A stretch of 59,792 nt of DNA from Bacilli bacterium (GCA_017404555.1 JAFRCD010000002.1:1-59792), one strand, 5' to 3'. Positions 44,509 to 53,612 are shown, counted from the first letter of the stretch. Notes: generated by a model from the sequence alone, not told the origin. Numbers and translations are program-made.

Positions 44509-45837
44509 TCTTCTCATTGCTCCTCTTAAAGCTTCGATATCAGCATTAAGTTCAGATGCTTCTTCAGAATTACGAGCAATCCGATCTTGATACTCTTTCT
44601 TAGTAGCATTTTGAGCTTCAATTTCTTCTCTTTGAGCTGCTTGTGCTGCTAATAATTCATCTTTAAGAGCACTTAATTCTTGTTTTTGACTTTCAAGTTG
44701 TTCTTCACTTGATTTAGCCTCTTCTTCTAGATGTTCAAGATCACTATTATTATCCTTAATAGCACTATCTAATCTTGCTTGTTCTTCTAGTAATGCTTTA
44801 ACATCTAAAACGCTACTCTCATCAGCTACTTGAACAAAGCCAACACCTTCTGGCATTGAACCAACAGGACTATAACTACGAGGTTCTTCTTTTGCGGCAC
44901 GTCCTTCTAATTCTTTTCTCTTAGCTGTGAATTCATCATAGGTAATATGACCACTGATAAATTCTGTACGATAATGTTCAAGTTCATCTTCAAAATTATC
45001 AGCTTCTTTTTCTTCAACAGGTGCTTCTTGTTCAGGCATTTTATTAAAGTCAATATAATTAGGAATTGCTGGTGGTAAATAATCTTTCTCTTCATCATTT
45101 ACTTCTTTAGCTACTTCCTCTTTAATTGAACCAATTTCTTCTTCGCTCAATTCTTTTTCATCTTCTTTTTCTTCATTGATAAGTTGTTGTGCTTCAGCAA
45201 CCAATTGAGCTTCATCTGCTAATTTATCTTCTTCAGATACAAGATGGTTTTCTTCGATTTGTTGTCTTAATTTGGCAGCTATTTCATCAACATTGATTTC
45301 GTCTTCAGCATCTTCATTAACTGCTACTCTTGGTGCAGTAGCATTGATTTCATCTTCATAGACTTCATCAGGTGCCAATTCTTTTTCTTCTTTGTTGAAG
45401 TATTCTTCTTCAGCAAGTTCTTCGAAATCAAAATATAATTCTTCAGCTGCATCTACAATCTTCTCTGGTATTTTAATAGGATTAGAATATTTTTCATCTT
45501 CCGCATGAACTTCACTTGGTAATCTAACTGGTTTTAGAGCAGCAATTTTTTCATTATTCCATTCAATATATTCTTGATACTCTCTAATTAGTTTTTGATT
45601 TCTACCAAAGAAATTTCTAATTCTTTCTCTAATACTAGTAGGTTCTACTACTTCTCTTTGAAGACCGACAACTCTTTCCTCTATTACTTTGTTAGCTTCC
45701 TCTAATTTTTCAATACGGCGACGACTAACTTCAGATAGTTTAATTCTTTTACTATCTTCATCTTTAGCGCCAACACTTTGATCATAAAGGCCGCTACCAT
45801 GAATGTCCCTTAATTCAAAATCTTTTCCTCTTTCCAT
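44506..45837 (-). CDS. Acidic coiled-coil protein of unknown function
   Basis: 443 residues with no signal peptide or helix in the membrane. An N-terminal coiled coil (residues 30-100) and a C-terminal one (about 340-440, LEEQARLDSAIKDNNSDLEH) flank an acidic, Glu-rich middle (about 115-270). Residues about 285-315 (HYRTEFISGHITYDEFTAKR) resemble a short SHOCT-like helix. It looks like a scaffold or septum/cytoskeleton-type protein. AGGAGG precedes the ATG. I know no family for it. Confidence 0.65.
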   Translation of the reverse strand: MERGKDFELRDIHGSGLYDQSVGAKDEDSKRIKLSEVSRRRIEKLEEANKVIEERVVGLQREVVEPTSIRERIRNFFGRNQKLIREYQEYIEWNNEKIAALKPVRLPSEVHAEDEKYSNPIKIPEKIVDAAEELYFDFEELAEEEYFNKEEKELAPDEVYEDEINATAPRVAVNEDAEDEINVDEIAAKLRQQIEENHLVSEEDKLADEAQLVAEAQQLINEEKEDEKELSEEEIGSIKEEVAKEVNDEEKDYLPPAIPNYIDFNKMPEQEAPVEEKEADNFEDELEHYRTEFISGHITYDEFTAKRKELEGRAAKEEPRSYSPVGSMPEGVGFVQVADESSVLDVKALLEEQARLDSAIKDNNSDLEHLEEEAKSSEEQLESQKQELSALKDELLAAQAAQREEIEAQNATKKEYQDRIARNSEEASELNADIEALRGAMRR

Positions 45838-45855
45838 AATAAACCCTCCTAAGTA

Positions 45856-46128
45856 TTATTCAGCTTTAGACAATTCTCTTAATACATCCTTGATACGATT
45901 CCATTCGTTTTCGTCATCAACACCTCTAAGTCTTGGTTCTCCTGATGAGCGATCTACATTAGAAACATATACTGTTACATTACCATTAGCATCTTTTTCG
46001 TTTTTAGTATAAATAACGTACTCTTTCTTATTGTCTTTAAATTCAAACGCTAAGATCACTTCTACTTCATCAACAGAACCATCTTTGGCTACGATAGACA
46101 TCATTTTCTTTTCAACTTTATTATCCAT
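45856..46128 (-). CDS. DUF1292 family protein
   Basis: 90 residues of the DUF1292/YrzB type: FEFKDNKKEYVIYTKNEKDA, then VYVSNVDRSSGEPRLRGVDD and a helical end (WNRIKDVLRELSK). Function unknown. GGGAGG precedes the ATG, and it leads into the coiled-coil gene 18 bases on. In many Bacillota it is next to ruvX; here it is not. Confidence 0.85.
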   Translation of the reverse strand: MDNKVEKKMMSIVAKDGSVDEVEVILAFEFKDNKKEYVIYTKNEKDANGNVTVYVSNVDRSSGEPRLRGVDDENEWNRIKDVLRELSKAE

Positions 46129-46180
46129 TTTGTATCCTCCCTTTATTATTCATATATATTCATTTTAACATATTTAAAAT

Positions 46181-46471
46181 TTATTTCAAGGCTTTCTTCA
46201 CTTTTTTTAATAAAAAATATTTAGCTTTATAAGCACAGTATTTTTTTAAGTAATCATCTAAGGATTCTATCGAGTTTATCTTCTTATAATTCTTATTTTT
46301 CTTATCATTAAAACCTTTTAATCTTATTTTTCCATAAGACATATCTCCCATAATATAATCAAAGTCGTCAAAGTAGTCAGTAACTAAAGAAGATACTTCT
46401 TCATAGTCAAAAATATCATCTTTATCTTTAATTAATTCATATTCATTGTTATTAATCTTATATTTTTTCAT
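46181..46471 (-). CDS. Small lysine-rich protein of unknown function
   Basis: 96 residues, basic and tyrosine-rich (KKYKINNNEYELIKDKDDIF; AYKAKYFLLKKVKKALK at the end), no membrane helix. GGAGAG sits 5 bases before the ATG. Codon use is like that of its neighbours. Nothing shows a function. Confidence 0.6.
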   Translation of the reverse strand: MKKYKINNNEYELIKDKDDIFDYEEVSSLVTDYFDDFDYIMGDMSYGKIRLKGFNDKKNKNYKKINSIESLDDYLKKYCAYKAKYFLLKKVKKALK

Positions 46472-46525
46472 AATTCTCTCCTACATAAATTATACCTTTT
46501 ATTACTTGTTTGGTAAAGGGTAAAT

Positions 46526-47230
46526 TTATGTCCCTTTAAGATAATATGCTGGTATTTTTCCATTAACTATTTTGATTACTAAAGGGATTTTGTTCTTTAT
46601 TACTGTCTCTTTAGAAGTAGTAGGCATAACAATACGACCATGAAGTTTAATAATTAGATTAACTGCTATATAAGCATTATTAATACCATATTCTTTAATA
46701 TCAGTATCGATATAAGAATTTGCTTTACCAGAAAAAACTAATTTGATGGGAATATTGGTTCCTAAGTTAGATAAAATATCACTATCAAAAAGAATACCTA
46801 TGGGTATTTCACAAACAATTCCTTTAGATAAATGATGGTACTTCTCTCCCCGAAGAGTTGCTGGTAAAGCAATATTATCAATATTCCCCTCTTCAATAGC
46901 AATAACTTGTTTAGTTATTTGATCAGTTACTTCATTTAGTAAACTATTTACTTTTTTAGTATTAAAGTTTAATTCTTCTATTTCGTTAGATGCGTTTTTA
47001 TCCACAGTAAAAATATCTTCTAAATTCTTATTAGAAAGTATTTTTTTAGTTTGATAAGTAACAATATTATTAGTTAGACGACTTACTTCAATATTAGCAT
47101 AGCGATAAAGAGTGGGATTAATCTTTCTACTAGCCAGTTTAATTATAACAAGAGAAAAAAGCATACTGAGGCCAATAAAAAAAATAATTAGTTTATATCC
47201 CCTAATACTTTGTTTCCACCAAAATAACAT
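46526..47230 (-). CDS. yunB: Sporulation protein YunB
   Basis: About 234 residues with an N-terminal helix (LIIFFIGLSMLFSLVIIKLA) and the YunB body: NPTLYRYANIEVSRLTNNIV, KGIVCEIPIGILFDSDILSN, INIPIKLVFSG-type strand and LHGRIVMPTTSKET. YunB is a mother-cell sporulation protein of unknown mechanism. Its start overlaps ylmC by 29 bases, downstream of sigG. Start chosen: ATG 47230 behind AGGTGAAG. Confidence 0.88.
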   Translation of the reverse strand: MLFWWKQSIRGYKLIIFFIGLSMLFSLVIIKLASRKINPTLYRYANIEVSRLTNNIVTYQTKKILSNKNLEDIFTVDKNASNEIEELNFNTKKVNSLLNEVTDQITKQVIAIEEGNIDNIALPATLRGEKYHHLSKGIVCEIPIGILFDSDILSNLGTNIPIKLVFSGKANSYIDTDIKEYGINNAYIAVNLIIKLHGRIVMPTTSKETVIKNKIPLVIKIVNGKIPAYYLKGT

Positions 47231-47435
47231 CTTCACCTATTTTATTGATTTCCATCCAGCTTATTTTCTTCTCTTCTTCTTTACTAAAAACTCTGAAACC
47301 ACCCTTCAAAGGATCAACAACTAAATAATTAATATTCCCATTATCTCTATTAAAATCCACATCAATAATAGTTCCAATGTTTTTGCCATCTAACATACTA
47401 ACCACATTTTTACTTTGTAAATCTGATAATCTCAA
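47202..47435 (-). CDS. YlmC/YmxH family PRC-barrel sporulation protein
   Basis: 77 residues with the PRC-barrel pattern: MRLSDLQSKNVVSMLDGKNI, GTIIDVDFNR and NYLVVDP. The YlmC/YmxH family is linked to sporulation; in B. subtilis ylmC lies right after sigG, as here (30 bases). The start is TTG behind AGGTGATGATAC. Confidence 0.87.
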   Translation of the reverse strand: MRLSDLQSKNVVSMLDGKNIGTIIDVDFNRDNGNINYLVVDPLKGGFRVFSKEEEKKISWMEINKIGEDVILVETKY

Positions 47436-47464
47436 GTATCATCACCTAATAAAATATATGCCTC

Positions 47465-48241
47465 TTACTTTAATATTTTCTTTAATTTTTTGACAGCCGA
47501 TTTCTCTAATCTGGATACTTGAGCTTGGGAGATATTTAATTCCGAAGCTATTTCCATTTGTGTTTTACCAATGACAAATCTTTCATCCAAAATGAATTGC
47601 TCTCTTTCTTCTAGTCTTTCAATCGCATCTTGGAGTGAAAGATTGTTCTCAAATCTATGATTACTTATTTTGGTATCTTCAATTTGATCATACAAATAAA
47701 TAGTATCTCCCCCATCATTATAGATAGGTTCAAACATACTAATTGGTTCTTTTAATGATTCTAAAGCATTAACAATTTCGTAATAACTAACATTTAACTT
47801 CTGAGCTACTTTTTCTAAGTCCAATTCTTTTCCAGTTTCCATTAGATATTCTTCCTGATATTTTAGAGTTTTATAAGCAATATCCTTTAGTGATCTACTC
47901 ACCCTAATAGTATTATTATCACGTAAATATCTTCTTATTTCTCCTAGTATCATGGGAACTGCATAGGTAGAGAATTTAACATTATGATCAAGATCAAAAT
48001 TATCAATAGCTTTTAAAAGGCCTACACACCCTATTTGAAATAAATCATCTAAATTATCACATTTATTTTTAAAACGTCTAAGAATAGATAATACTAATTT
48101 CAAATTACCCTCTACTAGCAGATTACGGGCAATTTCATCTCCTTGTTGCATAGCTTTAAATAAATCTTCCATTTCTTTACTAGTTAAAACCTTTATCTCT
48201 GAAGTATCAAGTCCACATATTTCTACTTTGTGCTTAGCCAA
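47465..48241 (-). CDS. sigG: Late forespore sigma factor SigG
   Basis: 258 residues, sigma-70 type with regions 2, 3 and 4. The N-terminus KHKVEICGLDTSEIKVL is the SigG/SigF type; region 2 has NLDDLFQIGCVGLLKAID and FSTYAVPMILGEIRRYLRDN, region 4 has GKTQMEIASELNISQAQVSR. It is SigG rather than SigF because ylmC follows. It runs late transcription in the forespore. The start is TTG, nine bases from GGAGG, and the ribosome site lies in a large hairpin (see 48248-48286). Confidence 0.93.
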   Translation of the reverse strand: MAKHKVEICGLDTSEIKVLTSKEMEDLFKAMQQGDEIARNLLVEGNLKLVLSILRRFKNKCDNLDDLFQIGCVGLLKAIDNFDLDHNVKFSTYAVPMILGEIRRYLRDNNTIRVSRSLKDIAYKTLKYQEEYLMETGKELDLEKVAQKLNVSYYEIVNALESLKEPISMFEPIYNDGGDTIYLYDQIEDTKISNHRFENNLSLQDAIERLEEREQFILDERFVIGKTQMEIASELNISQAQVSRLEKSAVKKLKKILK

Positions 48242-48247
48242 AAGAAA

Positions 48248-48286
48248 AAACCTCCTTTAAATCAATATTGATTTAAAATGAGGTTT
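48248..48286 (-). promoter_or_regulatory. Hairpin covering the sigG ribosome site and acting as ttcA terminator
   Basis: On the minus strand AAACCTC pairs with GAGGTTT around the palindrome TAAATCAATATTGATTTA (48258-48275). The 3' arm contains the GGAGG ribosome site of sigG and is followed by TTTTTTC. It can therefore end ttcA transcription and block sigG translation. Confidence 0.75.
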
Positions 48287-48287
48287 A

Positions 48288-49112
48288 TTATTCATTATCT
48301 TGATATTTTTCTATAAAACTTACTTCCTTACCATTAGTTTTATATCCTAATAAAGTATCAATATTAGTATTAATTGTTGAAGCAAAAATATTAGAAGGAA
48401 TCAATGGATTATCTTTTTCCATCTTGGCAATTAATTTCTTGATCTCTAAACGCTTAGAATCTTTAAGAGTACTTTTAGAAGTAACAGTACAAGCACAATT
48501 AATAAATTCTAAATCATTACTTTTACTAAACTTAATAATATCTCTTTCTCTAACTAAGTAAAGAGGTCTAATTAATTCCATTCCTTTAAAGTTCGTACTT
48601 CTTAATTTAGGTGGCATACTTTTAAATTCTCCACCATATAAAATACTCATTAGGACGGTCTCAATAACATCATCAAAATGATGGCCCAAAGCAATTTTAT
48701 TACAACCCAATTCTTGGGCTTTTTTATATAAGACCCCTCTACGCATTCGGGCACATAAATAACAAGGAGCTTCCTTTGATACTTTTTCAGTTACCTTAAA
48801 AATATCTGAATCAAAAAGATGGATATCTAAATTCAATAATTTGGCATTCTTCTTTATAAGTTTAACTACTTCTTTAGTATAACCAGGATTCATCACTAGA
48901 TATACCAAATCAAACTTCTTATCACCATGTTTTTGAAGTTCTTCCATTAACTTAGCAAGAATAAAAGAATCTTTTCCTCCTGAAATACAGACCGCTATTT
49001 TATCGTTTTCTTCTACCAGTTCATATTCTTTAACTGCTTTAGAAAACTTACGCCAAATATCTTTACGGTATTTAGTAATCAAGTTCCTTTCTATTTCTTC
49101 GTGTTTTAACAT
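48288..49112 (-). CDS. TtcA-like PP-loop tRNA thiolation protein
   Basis: 274 residues. The ATP-pyrophosphatase motif CISGGKDSF (near residue 44), CYLCARMRRG and later CACT pair of cysteines, and GHHFDDVIETVLMSILYGG match the TtcA/TtuA group, which makes 2-thiocytidine or a related base in tRNA using an Fe-S cluster held by Cys. It overlaps the thioredoxin-like gene by 7 bases. The tRNA position modified in this organism is not known. Confidence 0.85.
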   Translation of the reverse strand: MLKHEEIERNLITKYRKDIWRKFSKAVKEYELVEENDKIAVCISGGKDSFILAKLMEELQKHGDKKFDLVYLVMNPGYTKEVVKLIKKNAKLLNLDIHLFDSDIFKVTEKVSKEAPCYLCARMRRGVLYKKAQELGCNKIALGHHFDDVIETVLMSILYGGEFKSMPPKLRSTNFKGMELIRPLYLVRERDIIKFSKSNDLEFINCACTVTSKSTLKDSKRLEIKKLIAKMEKDNPLIPSNIFASTINTNIDTLLGYKTNGKEVSFIEKYQDNE

Positions 49113-49792
49113 TTATTAACTCCCGTACAGACTTTTTCCTCAATCTTAGAAATATTTTCTTGGAATATTTTTTTAATCTTCTTTTTTTGTTTCGCAGTAA
49201 GTTTTTTATAAGGATCTTTATGTTCATCTAAAGTACCAATATGTACACCTTTAATTTCTCCATCAGAAACAAAGACTACTGTTGGGAAATAAAGCCTTTT
49301 AATACTAGGATCATTTAACCCTTCATACTCTCCTAAAAAGTCTCCTAAAAGCTCAACAATCTTTTTATATTCAGCTGTACTTTCTTTATCAACAACAATA
49401 TTACCATCTTCATCTAAATGTTTTTGATCTCTGATTGCAAGGGCATTATAATAGTAAAAATTAGGATAATCATTCTCCTCTATGCTTTCTAAAAGAATTG
49501 GTACTAAATTACGACACCAAGGACACTCTGGAAAACCAAAGAAGATAACAGCAGTATCTTTTTGTAAAGCAGAAATAATCTCTTTAGCACTTTTATACTG
49601 TACATTATTCTTTTTAGGTATATTAAGAGTTAAATACTCTTTTCCGTCTTTAGTTTTCTTATGATTAAACTTTTCATATTCTTTTTTAAATTCTTTTTCA
49701 TCATGAGAATAATTATTAGTACTTAATACAATAGCTGTGATAGCTCCAATTAAAATTATTATTCCTCCAATTATTAAACCAACTTTTTTCAT
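49106..49792 (-). CDS. Membrane-anchored thioredoxin-like protein (CPWC)
   Basis: About 228 residues: an N-terminal helix (LIIGGIIILIGAITAIVL) and an outer thioredoxin-like domain with CPWC in IFFGFPECPWCRNLVP, and a cis-Pro-like segment YFPTVVF. Two more Cys are at the very end (KVCTGVNKC). It probably acts in thiol-disulfide exchange outside the cell. The ATG at 49792 overlaps the HAD gene as ATGA, and it precedes ttcA. Confidence 0.82.
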   Translation of the reverse strand: MKKVGLIIGGIIILIGAITAIVLSTNNYSHDEKEFKKEYEKFNHKKTKDGKEYLTLNIPKKNNVQYKSAKEIISALQKDTAVIFFGFPECPWCRNLVPILLESIEENDYPNFYYYNALAIRDQKHLDEDGNIVVDKESTAEYKKIVELLGDFLGEYEGLNDPSIKRLYFPTVVFVSDGEIKGVHIGTLDEHKDPYKKLTAKQKKKIKKIFQENISKIEEKVCTGVNKC

Positions 49793-50607
49793 TTCTTCTC
49801 CTTTAAACATTTCTCTTCTAAGAACTTTTCTACCCCTTTATTATCATTAGAACTAGTGGTATAATCAGCCTTTTTCTTTATTTCAGTACAGGCATTTTGA
49901 ACAGCCACTCCATAGTAATTACTTTTCATAAGACCAAGGTCATTGTAACTATCACCAATAACAGCAATATCATTATTATTAATATTCAATAATTCCTGAA
50001 CTTTTTTAACACCAAGTAACTTATTAGCTTTTAATGATGTAACTTCAACAACAAAGTCTTTTTTAGTATGAATTTGGACTACTCCTTCAATACCTAAATC
50101 TAGTTTCTTTATTTCCTTACAGGCTTTAACAGCATCTTCTTTAGTAGAGAAATGAACTTCCATTTTATAAATATTATTTTTGTTGTCATTAATAAACTTC
50201 TCAGGATTAGTAATTATCTTTTGTAAATCATAAAGCCCTTTTTCTACTTTGATAATACCTGCATATATATTCCAAGCATCAGGAGTACAATAACAGAGGA
50301 TTCTATCATTAGCATATAACTTATTCAAAGCCCTAATAGCTTTTAAAGTAAGTCTTTGTTTAGCAAGAACTTTTTCTTTGTTAACATCATAAATATAGGC
50401 ACCATTTAAGGAAACAATATAATCAATAAAGTGGTAATCTTTAGTATATTCTAAAACTGATTTTAAGACTCTACCGGTAGCCACAGCGAAAAGGCCACCA
50501 TTACGGCGATATTGATCAATAGCCGCTACTGTAGTTACAGGGATACCATCATCACTATCAATTAATGTTCCATCAAAATCAGATACTACTAATTTAAACA
50601 TCTCCAT
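49789..50607 (-). CDS. HAD-superfamily Cof-type phosphatase
   Basis: About 272 residues with HAD motif I VVSDFDGTLIDSDD, motif II AVATGR, the Lys motif (KANKLLGVKKVQELL) and motif IV VIGDSYNDLGLM, plus a C2B cap. Cof-type enzymes dephosphorylate sugar phosphates or flavin-type substrates. The exact substrate cannot be told. Start 50607 (MEMFK) with AAGG 7 bases upstream. First gene of a HAD-thioredoxin-ttcA operon. Confidence 0.9.
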   Translation of the reverse strand: MEMFKLVVSDFDGTLIDSDDGIPVTTVAAIDQYRRNGGLFAVATGRVLKSVLEYTKDYHFIDYIVSLNGAYIYDVNKEKVLAKQRLTLKAIRALNKLYANDRILCYCTPDAWNIYAGIIKVEKGLYDLQKIITNPEKFINDNKNNIYKMEVHFSTKEDAVKACKEIKKLDLGIEGVVQIHTKKDFVVEVTSLKANKLLGVKKVQELLNINNNDIAVIGDSYNDLGLMKSNYYGVAVQNACTEIKKKADYTTSSNDNKGVEKFLEEKCLKEKK

Positions 50608-50655
50608 CAACTTGCCTTTCTTTTTATCATTATAGCACCATCTTAACAAAATAAA

Positions 50656-50680
50656 AAGAACCTTTGGTTCTTAATATTTT
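50656..50680 (-). terminator. Terminator of tRNA-Ser(GCT)
   Basis: AAGAACC-A-AAGGTTCTT followed by TTTATTTT on the minus strand. Confidence 0.75.
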
Positions 50681-50682
50681 AA

Positions 50683-50773
50683 TGGCGGAGCAGGAGAGAT
50701 TTGAACTCTCGCGCCAGTTACCCGACCTACACCCTTAGCAGGGGCGCCTCTTCAGCCTCTTGAGTACTGCTCC
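50683..50773 (-). tRNA. tRNA-Ser(GCT)
   Basis: Class II, long variable arm; loop CTGCTAA giving GCT; encoded CCA. It lies behind a hairpin that may limit its transcription. Confidence 0.93.
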
Positions 50774-50780
50774 ACTTATA

Positions 50781-50809
50781 TCAAAAAAACTCATATTTAG
50801 AGTTTTATT
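50781..50809 (-). terminator. Hairpin terminator inside the tRNA cluster
   Basis: AAAACTC-TAAATAT-GAGTTTT then TTT on the minus strand, between tRNA-Glu and tRNA-Ser. Confidence 0.6.
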
Positions 50810-50815
50810 CACAAC

Positions 50816-50892
50816 TGGTGACCTGTACGAGATTTGAACTCGTGAATGCTGCCGTGAAAGGGCAGTGTGTTAAACCACTTCACCAACAGGCC
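50816..50892 (-). tRNA. tRNA-Glu(TTC)
   Basis: Loop CTTTCAC giving TTC; acceptor GGCCTGT / ACAGGTC; encoded CCA. Confidence 0.94.
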
Positions 50893-50895
50893 ATC

Positions 50896-50972
50896 TGGCG
50901 CCTCAACTAGGACTTGAACCTAGGACCCCTTGATTAACAGTCAAGTGCTCTAACCAACTGAGCTATTGAGGC
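50896..50972 (-). tRNA. tRNA-Asn(GTT)
   Basis: Loop CTGTTAA giving GTT; acceptor GCCTCAA / TTGAGGC; encoded CCA. Confidence 0.95.
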
Positions 50973-50977
50973 ATTTA

Positions 50978-51054
<77 letters not shown>

Positions 51055-51075
51055 ATAAATAAACTTGTCTAATAT

Positions 51076-51104
51076 AGTTTACACTATATTTTTATTTTTG
51101 ACAA
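51076..51104 (-). promoter_or_regulatory. Promoter of the second tRNA cluster
   Basis: TTGTCA (51099-51104), 17-base spacer, TAAACT (51076-51081). Confidence 0.65.
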
Positions 51105-51130
51105 GATTATTTTAATAGATTTAATTCATT

Positions 51131-53422
51131 TTACATTTTTTCATCAATTACTTTAGTAACAACTTTTTCTAATAAAGCATAGATAAAATGTGATATACAT
51201 ATACAACAAATAATAATTAGAACCATGATGAAAGTAAGATTAGAGAAATTAAATACTTGTTGGAAACAGATGGCACCAACAACAAAGAAAGCAATCATTA
51301 ATCCAAATAGTGCTTTGCGCATTAAATTAAATGGTTGGCATATTTTATATAAAAGAACAAACGATGTATAACTAGTCATCATTACGGAAAGTGTTGATAT
51401 TTCAGCAACTGATAAATTCTTAAAATTAGCAATCGTAATAATAATTAGAATATTTAAAACAATCGTTAGAGCTGGTGGTACTGCCTTCTTTAAGATATTT
51501 TTCATAAAGCGACCCGATACTAATTCTTCATTTGGTTCTAAGGCTAAAACAAAAGATGGAATACCAATTGTAACTACGCTAGTTAAAGTAAGTTGAATTG
51601 GTATAAAAGGATATGCCCTTTGGATAAAGATAAAAATTAATGATAACAAAGTAGCATAAATAGTCTTTACTAAGAATAGAGATGCACTTCGTTCAATATT
51701 ATTAATAGTACGTCTTCCCTCTTTAATGACATTAGTCATAGCCTGGAAATTATTATCTAATAAAACTAATTGGCTAACATTCTTAGCGGCATCACTACCA
51801 GCAGCCATTGCTACTGAACAGTTAGATTCTTTTAGGGCTAAAACATCATTAACACCATCACCTGTCATAGCGACAGTATGACCAGCATTTTGTAGAGCAA
51901 TAACAAAATCTTTTTTCTGTTCGGGACTAACTCTACCAAAAACATCATATTTTTCAATAGCAGCAATAATATCTTTATCTGTTTTTAAAGTATGGGCATC
52001 AATGGCTAAGGCATCTTCTTTTAAACCTGCTCTTTTAGCGATCGATAAAACGGTATTAGGATTGTCCCCAGATATTATTTTTAAATCAACATTATTCTCT
52101 CTAAAATAGTTTAATGTGTCTTTTGCTTCTTTTCTAATTTGATCTTGGATTAGAATAAAAGCTAATAAGGTCTTTTTGGACCCGGTTTTCTTAACTACAG
52201 CTAAAACTCGATAATTATTACTGTACTCCTCTAATTCCTTGGTTAATCCTTTTAGACTATCTAATACGAACTCAGGAGCACCTATTAAATAAGTATCTTT
52301 ACCACAAGTAATACCAGAATATTTCTTTTTGGATGAAAAAGAAATCTTTTTATCTACTTTTAGTTTTTTTACAGGTACAAATTTCTTTTTTAAAGCAATC
52401 GCTGTTGGATTATTATCATCTAAAGCATAAACAACACTACCAACAATATCATTAACTTCTTGATCAGTCTTTAAAATAGTATCTACTACTTCCATCTCAC
52501 CAGTAGTAATAGTACCAGTTTTATCAATACATAAAGTATCAACCCTAGCTAATGTTTCTATACAATATAGATCCTGCACTAAAACTTTTCTTTGGGAAAG
52601 ACGAATAACACTAACTGCTAAAACCGTACTAGTTAAAAGTACTAGTCCTTCAGGAATCATACCAATTAAAGCTGCTACTGTATTAACTACTGCTTGAGTA
52701 AGATTATTACCTTCTAAGTATAATTGTCTAGAGAAAAGTAATATTCCTACTGGAACAATTAAAAAGGAAATAGTCTCAATAATTCTATTTAAACTCTGCA
52801 TTATCTCTGAAGATATTGGTTTAATATATTTAGTATCACTACCAATTTTGGCAGTATAATTATCTTTACCAACATGTTCAACTTTACAAATAGCTTTACC
52901 ACTTACTATAAAACTACCAGATAAAATAGAATCATTTTTCTCCTTGGCAATGGTTTCTGATTCACCTGTGATAAATGATTCATCAACTTCTACTTCACCA
53001 TCTAAAATAACAGAATCTACTACTACTTGATTACCATTACTAAATAAAACGATATCATCAAGAACAATTTCTTCAATACCTATTTTCTTTTCTACGCCAT
53101 CTCTTATTACGGTAACTTTTTGTTCGGCTAAAACTTGTAATTTATCTAAAGTCTTTTTACTTCTAGTCTCTTGGAAAATACTAATTAAAGTATTAACGAC
53201 AATAATTATAATAAAAGCTAAGTTCTTAAATGAACCAACTGCGATAATCGCAATAGCTAAGACAATATTAATAATATTGAACAATGTAAAAACATTACTA
53301 AGAACGATTTCTTTCATTGTCTTAGTATTGCTAGTAGTATCAACATTAACAAGTCCTTCTCTTTTTCTTTGTTCTACTTCTTTAGCAGAAAGACCTTTAA
53401 ATTTAGCTTTTTTCTCAGTCAT
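51131..53422 (-). CDS. Cation-translocating P-type ATPase
   Basis: 763 residues in the P-type ATPase layout: helices 1-2 from residue about 35, actuator with DESFITGESE, helices 3-4 with IGMIPEGLVLL, phosphorylation motif CIDKTGTITTGE, hinge MTGDGVNDVLALK, then six more helices. The PEGL motif in helix 4 is the Ca2+/Na+ (P2/CtpE-like) type, so calcium or another light cation is likely, not a heavy metal; there is no CPC motif or N-terminal metal domain. It has its own promoter. Confidence 0.88.
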   Translation of the reverse strand: MTEKKAKFKGLSAKEVEQRKREGLVNVDTTSNTKTMKEIVLSNVFTLFNIINIVLAIAIIAVGSFKNLAFIIIIVVNTLISIFQETRSKKTLDKLQVLAEQKVTVIRDGVEKKIGIEEIVLDDIVLFSNGNQVVVDSVILDGEVEVDESFITGESETIAKEKNDSILSGSFIVSGKAICKVEHVGKDNYTAKIGSDTKYIKPISSEIMQSLNRIIETISFLIVPVGILLFSRQLYLEGNNLTQAVVNTVAALIGMIPEGLVLLTSTVLAVSVIRLSQRKVLVQDLYCIETLARVDTLCIDKTGTITTGEMEVVDTILKTDQEVNDIVGSVVYALDDNNPTAIALKKKFVPVKKLKVDKKISFSSKKKYSGITCGKDTYLIGAPEFVLDSLKGLTKELEEYSNNYRVLAVVKKTGSKKTLLAFILIQDQIRKEAKDTLNYFRENNVDLKIISGDNPNTVLSIAKRAGLKEDALAIDAHTLKTDKDIIAAIEKYDVFGRVSPEQKKDFVIALQNAGHTVAMTGDGVNDVLALKESNCSVAMAAGSDAAKNVSQLVLLDNNFQAMTNVIKEGRRTINNIERSASLFLVKTIYATLLSLIFIFIQRAYPFIPIQLTLTSVVTIGIPSFVLALEPNEELVSGRFMKNILKKAVPPALTIVLNILIIITIANFKNLSVAEISTLSVMMTSYTSFVLLYKICQPFNLMRKALFGLMIAFFVVGAICFQQVFNFSNLTFIMVLIIICCICISHFIYALLEKVVTKVIDEKM

Positions 53423-53446
53423 ATTCTCACCTTATTTAACGATTAT

Positions 53447-53475
53447 AATATATCATAATTTAAATACTTTGTCTA
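53447..53475 (-). promoter_or_regulatory. Promoter of the P-type ATPase gene
   Basis: TAGACA (53470-53475), 17-base spacer, extended -10 TGATATATT with TATATT at 53447-53452. Confidence 0.6.
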
Positions 53476-53488
53476 TTGATGACGTTAA

Positions 53489-53515
53489 CAAAAAAACCGT
53501 TGTTAAACAACGGTT
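53489..53515 (-). terminator. Terminator of tRNA-Ala
   Basis: AACCGTTGTTTAACAACGGTT followed by a T-run on the minus strand. Confidence 0.85.
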
Positions 53516-53524
53516 ACTTTCTAA

Positions 53525-53600
53525 TGGTGGAGCATAGCAGGATCGAACTGCTGACCTTCACGGTGCAAACGTGACGCTCTCCCAGCTGAGCTAATGCCCC
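53525..53600 (-). tRNA. tRNA-Ala(TGC)
   Basis: Acceptor GGGGCAT / ATGCTCC, loop TTTGCAC giving TGC, encoded CCA. Single-gene unit with its own promoter and terminator. Confidence 0.95.
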
Positions 53601-53612
53601 AACACAAGATAG

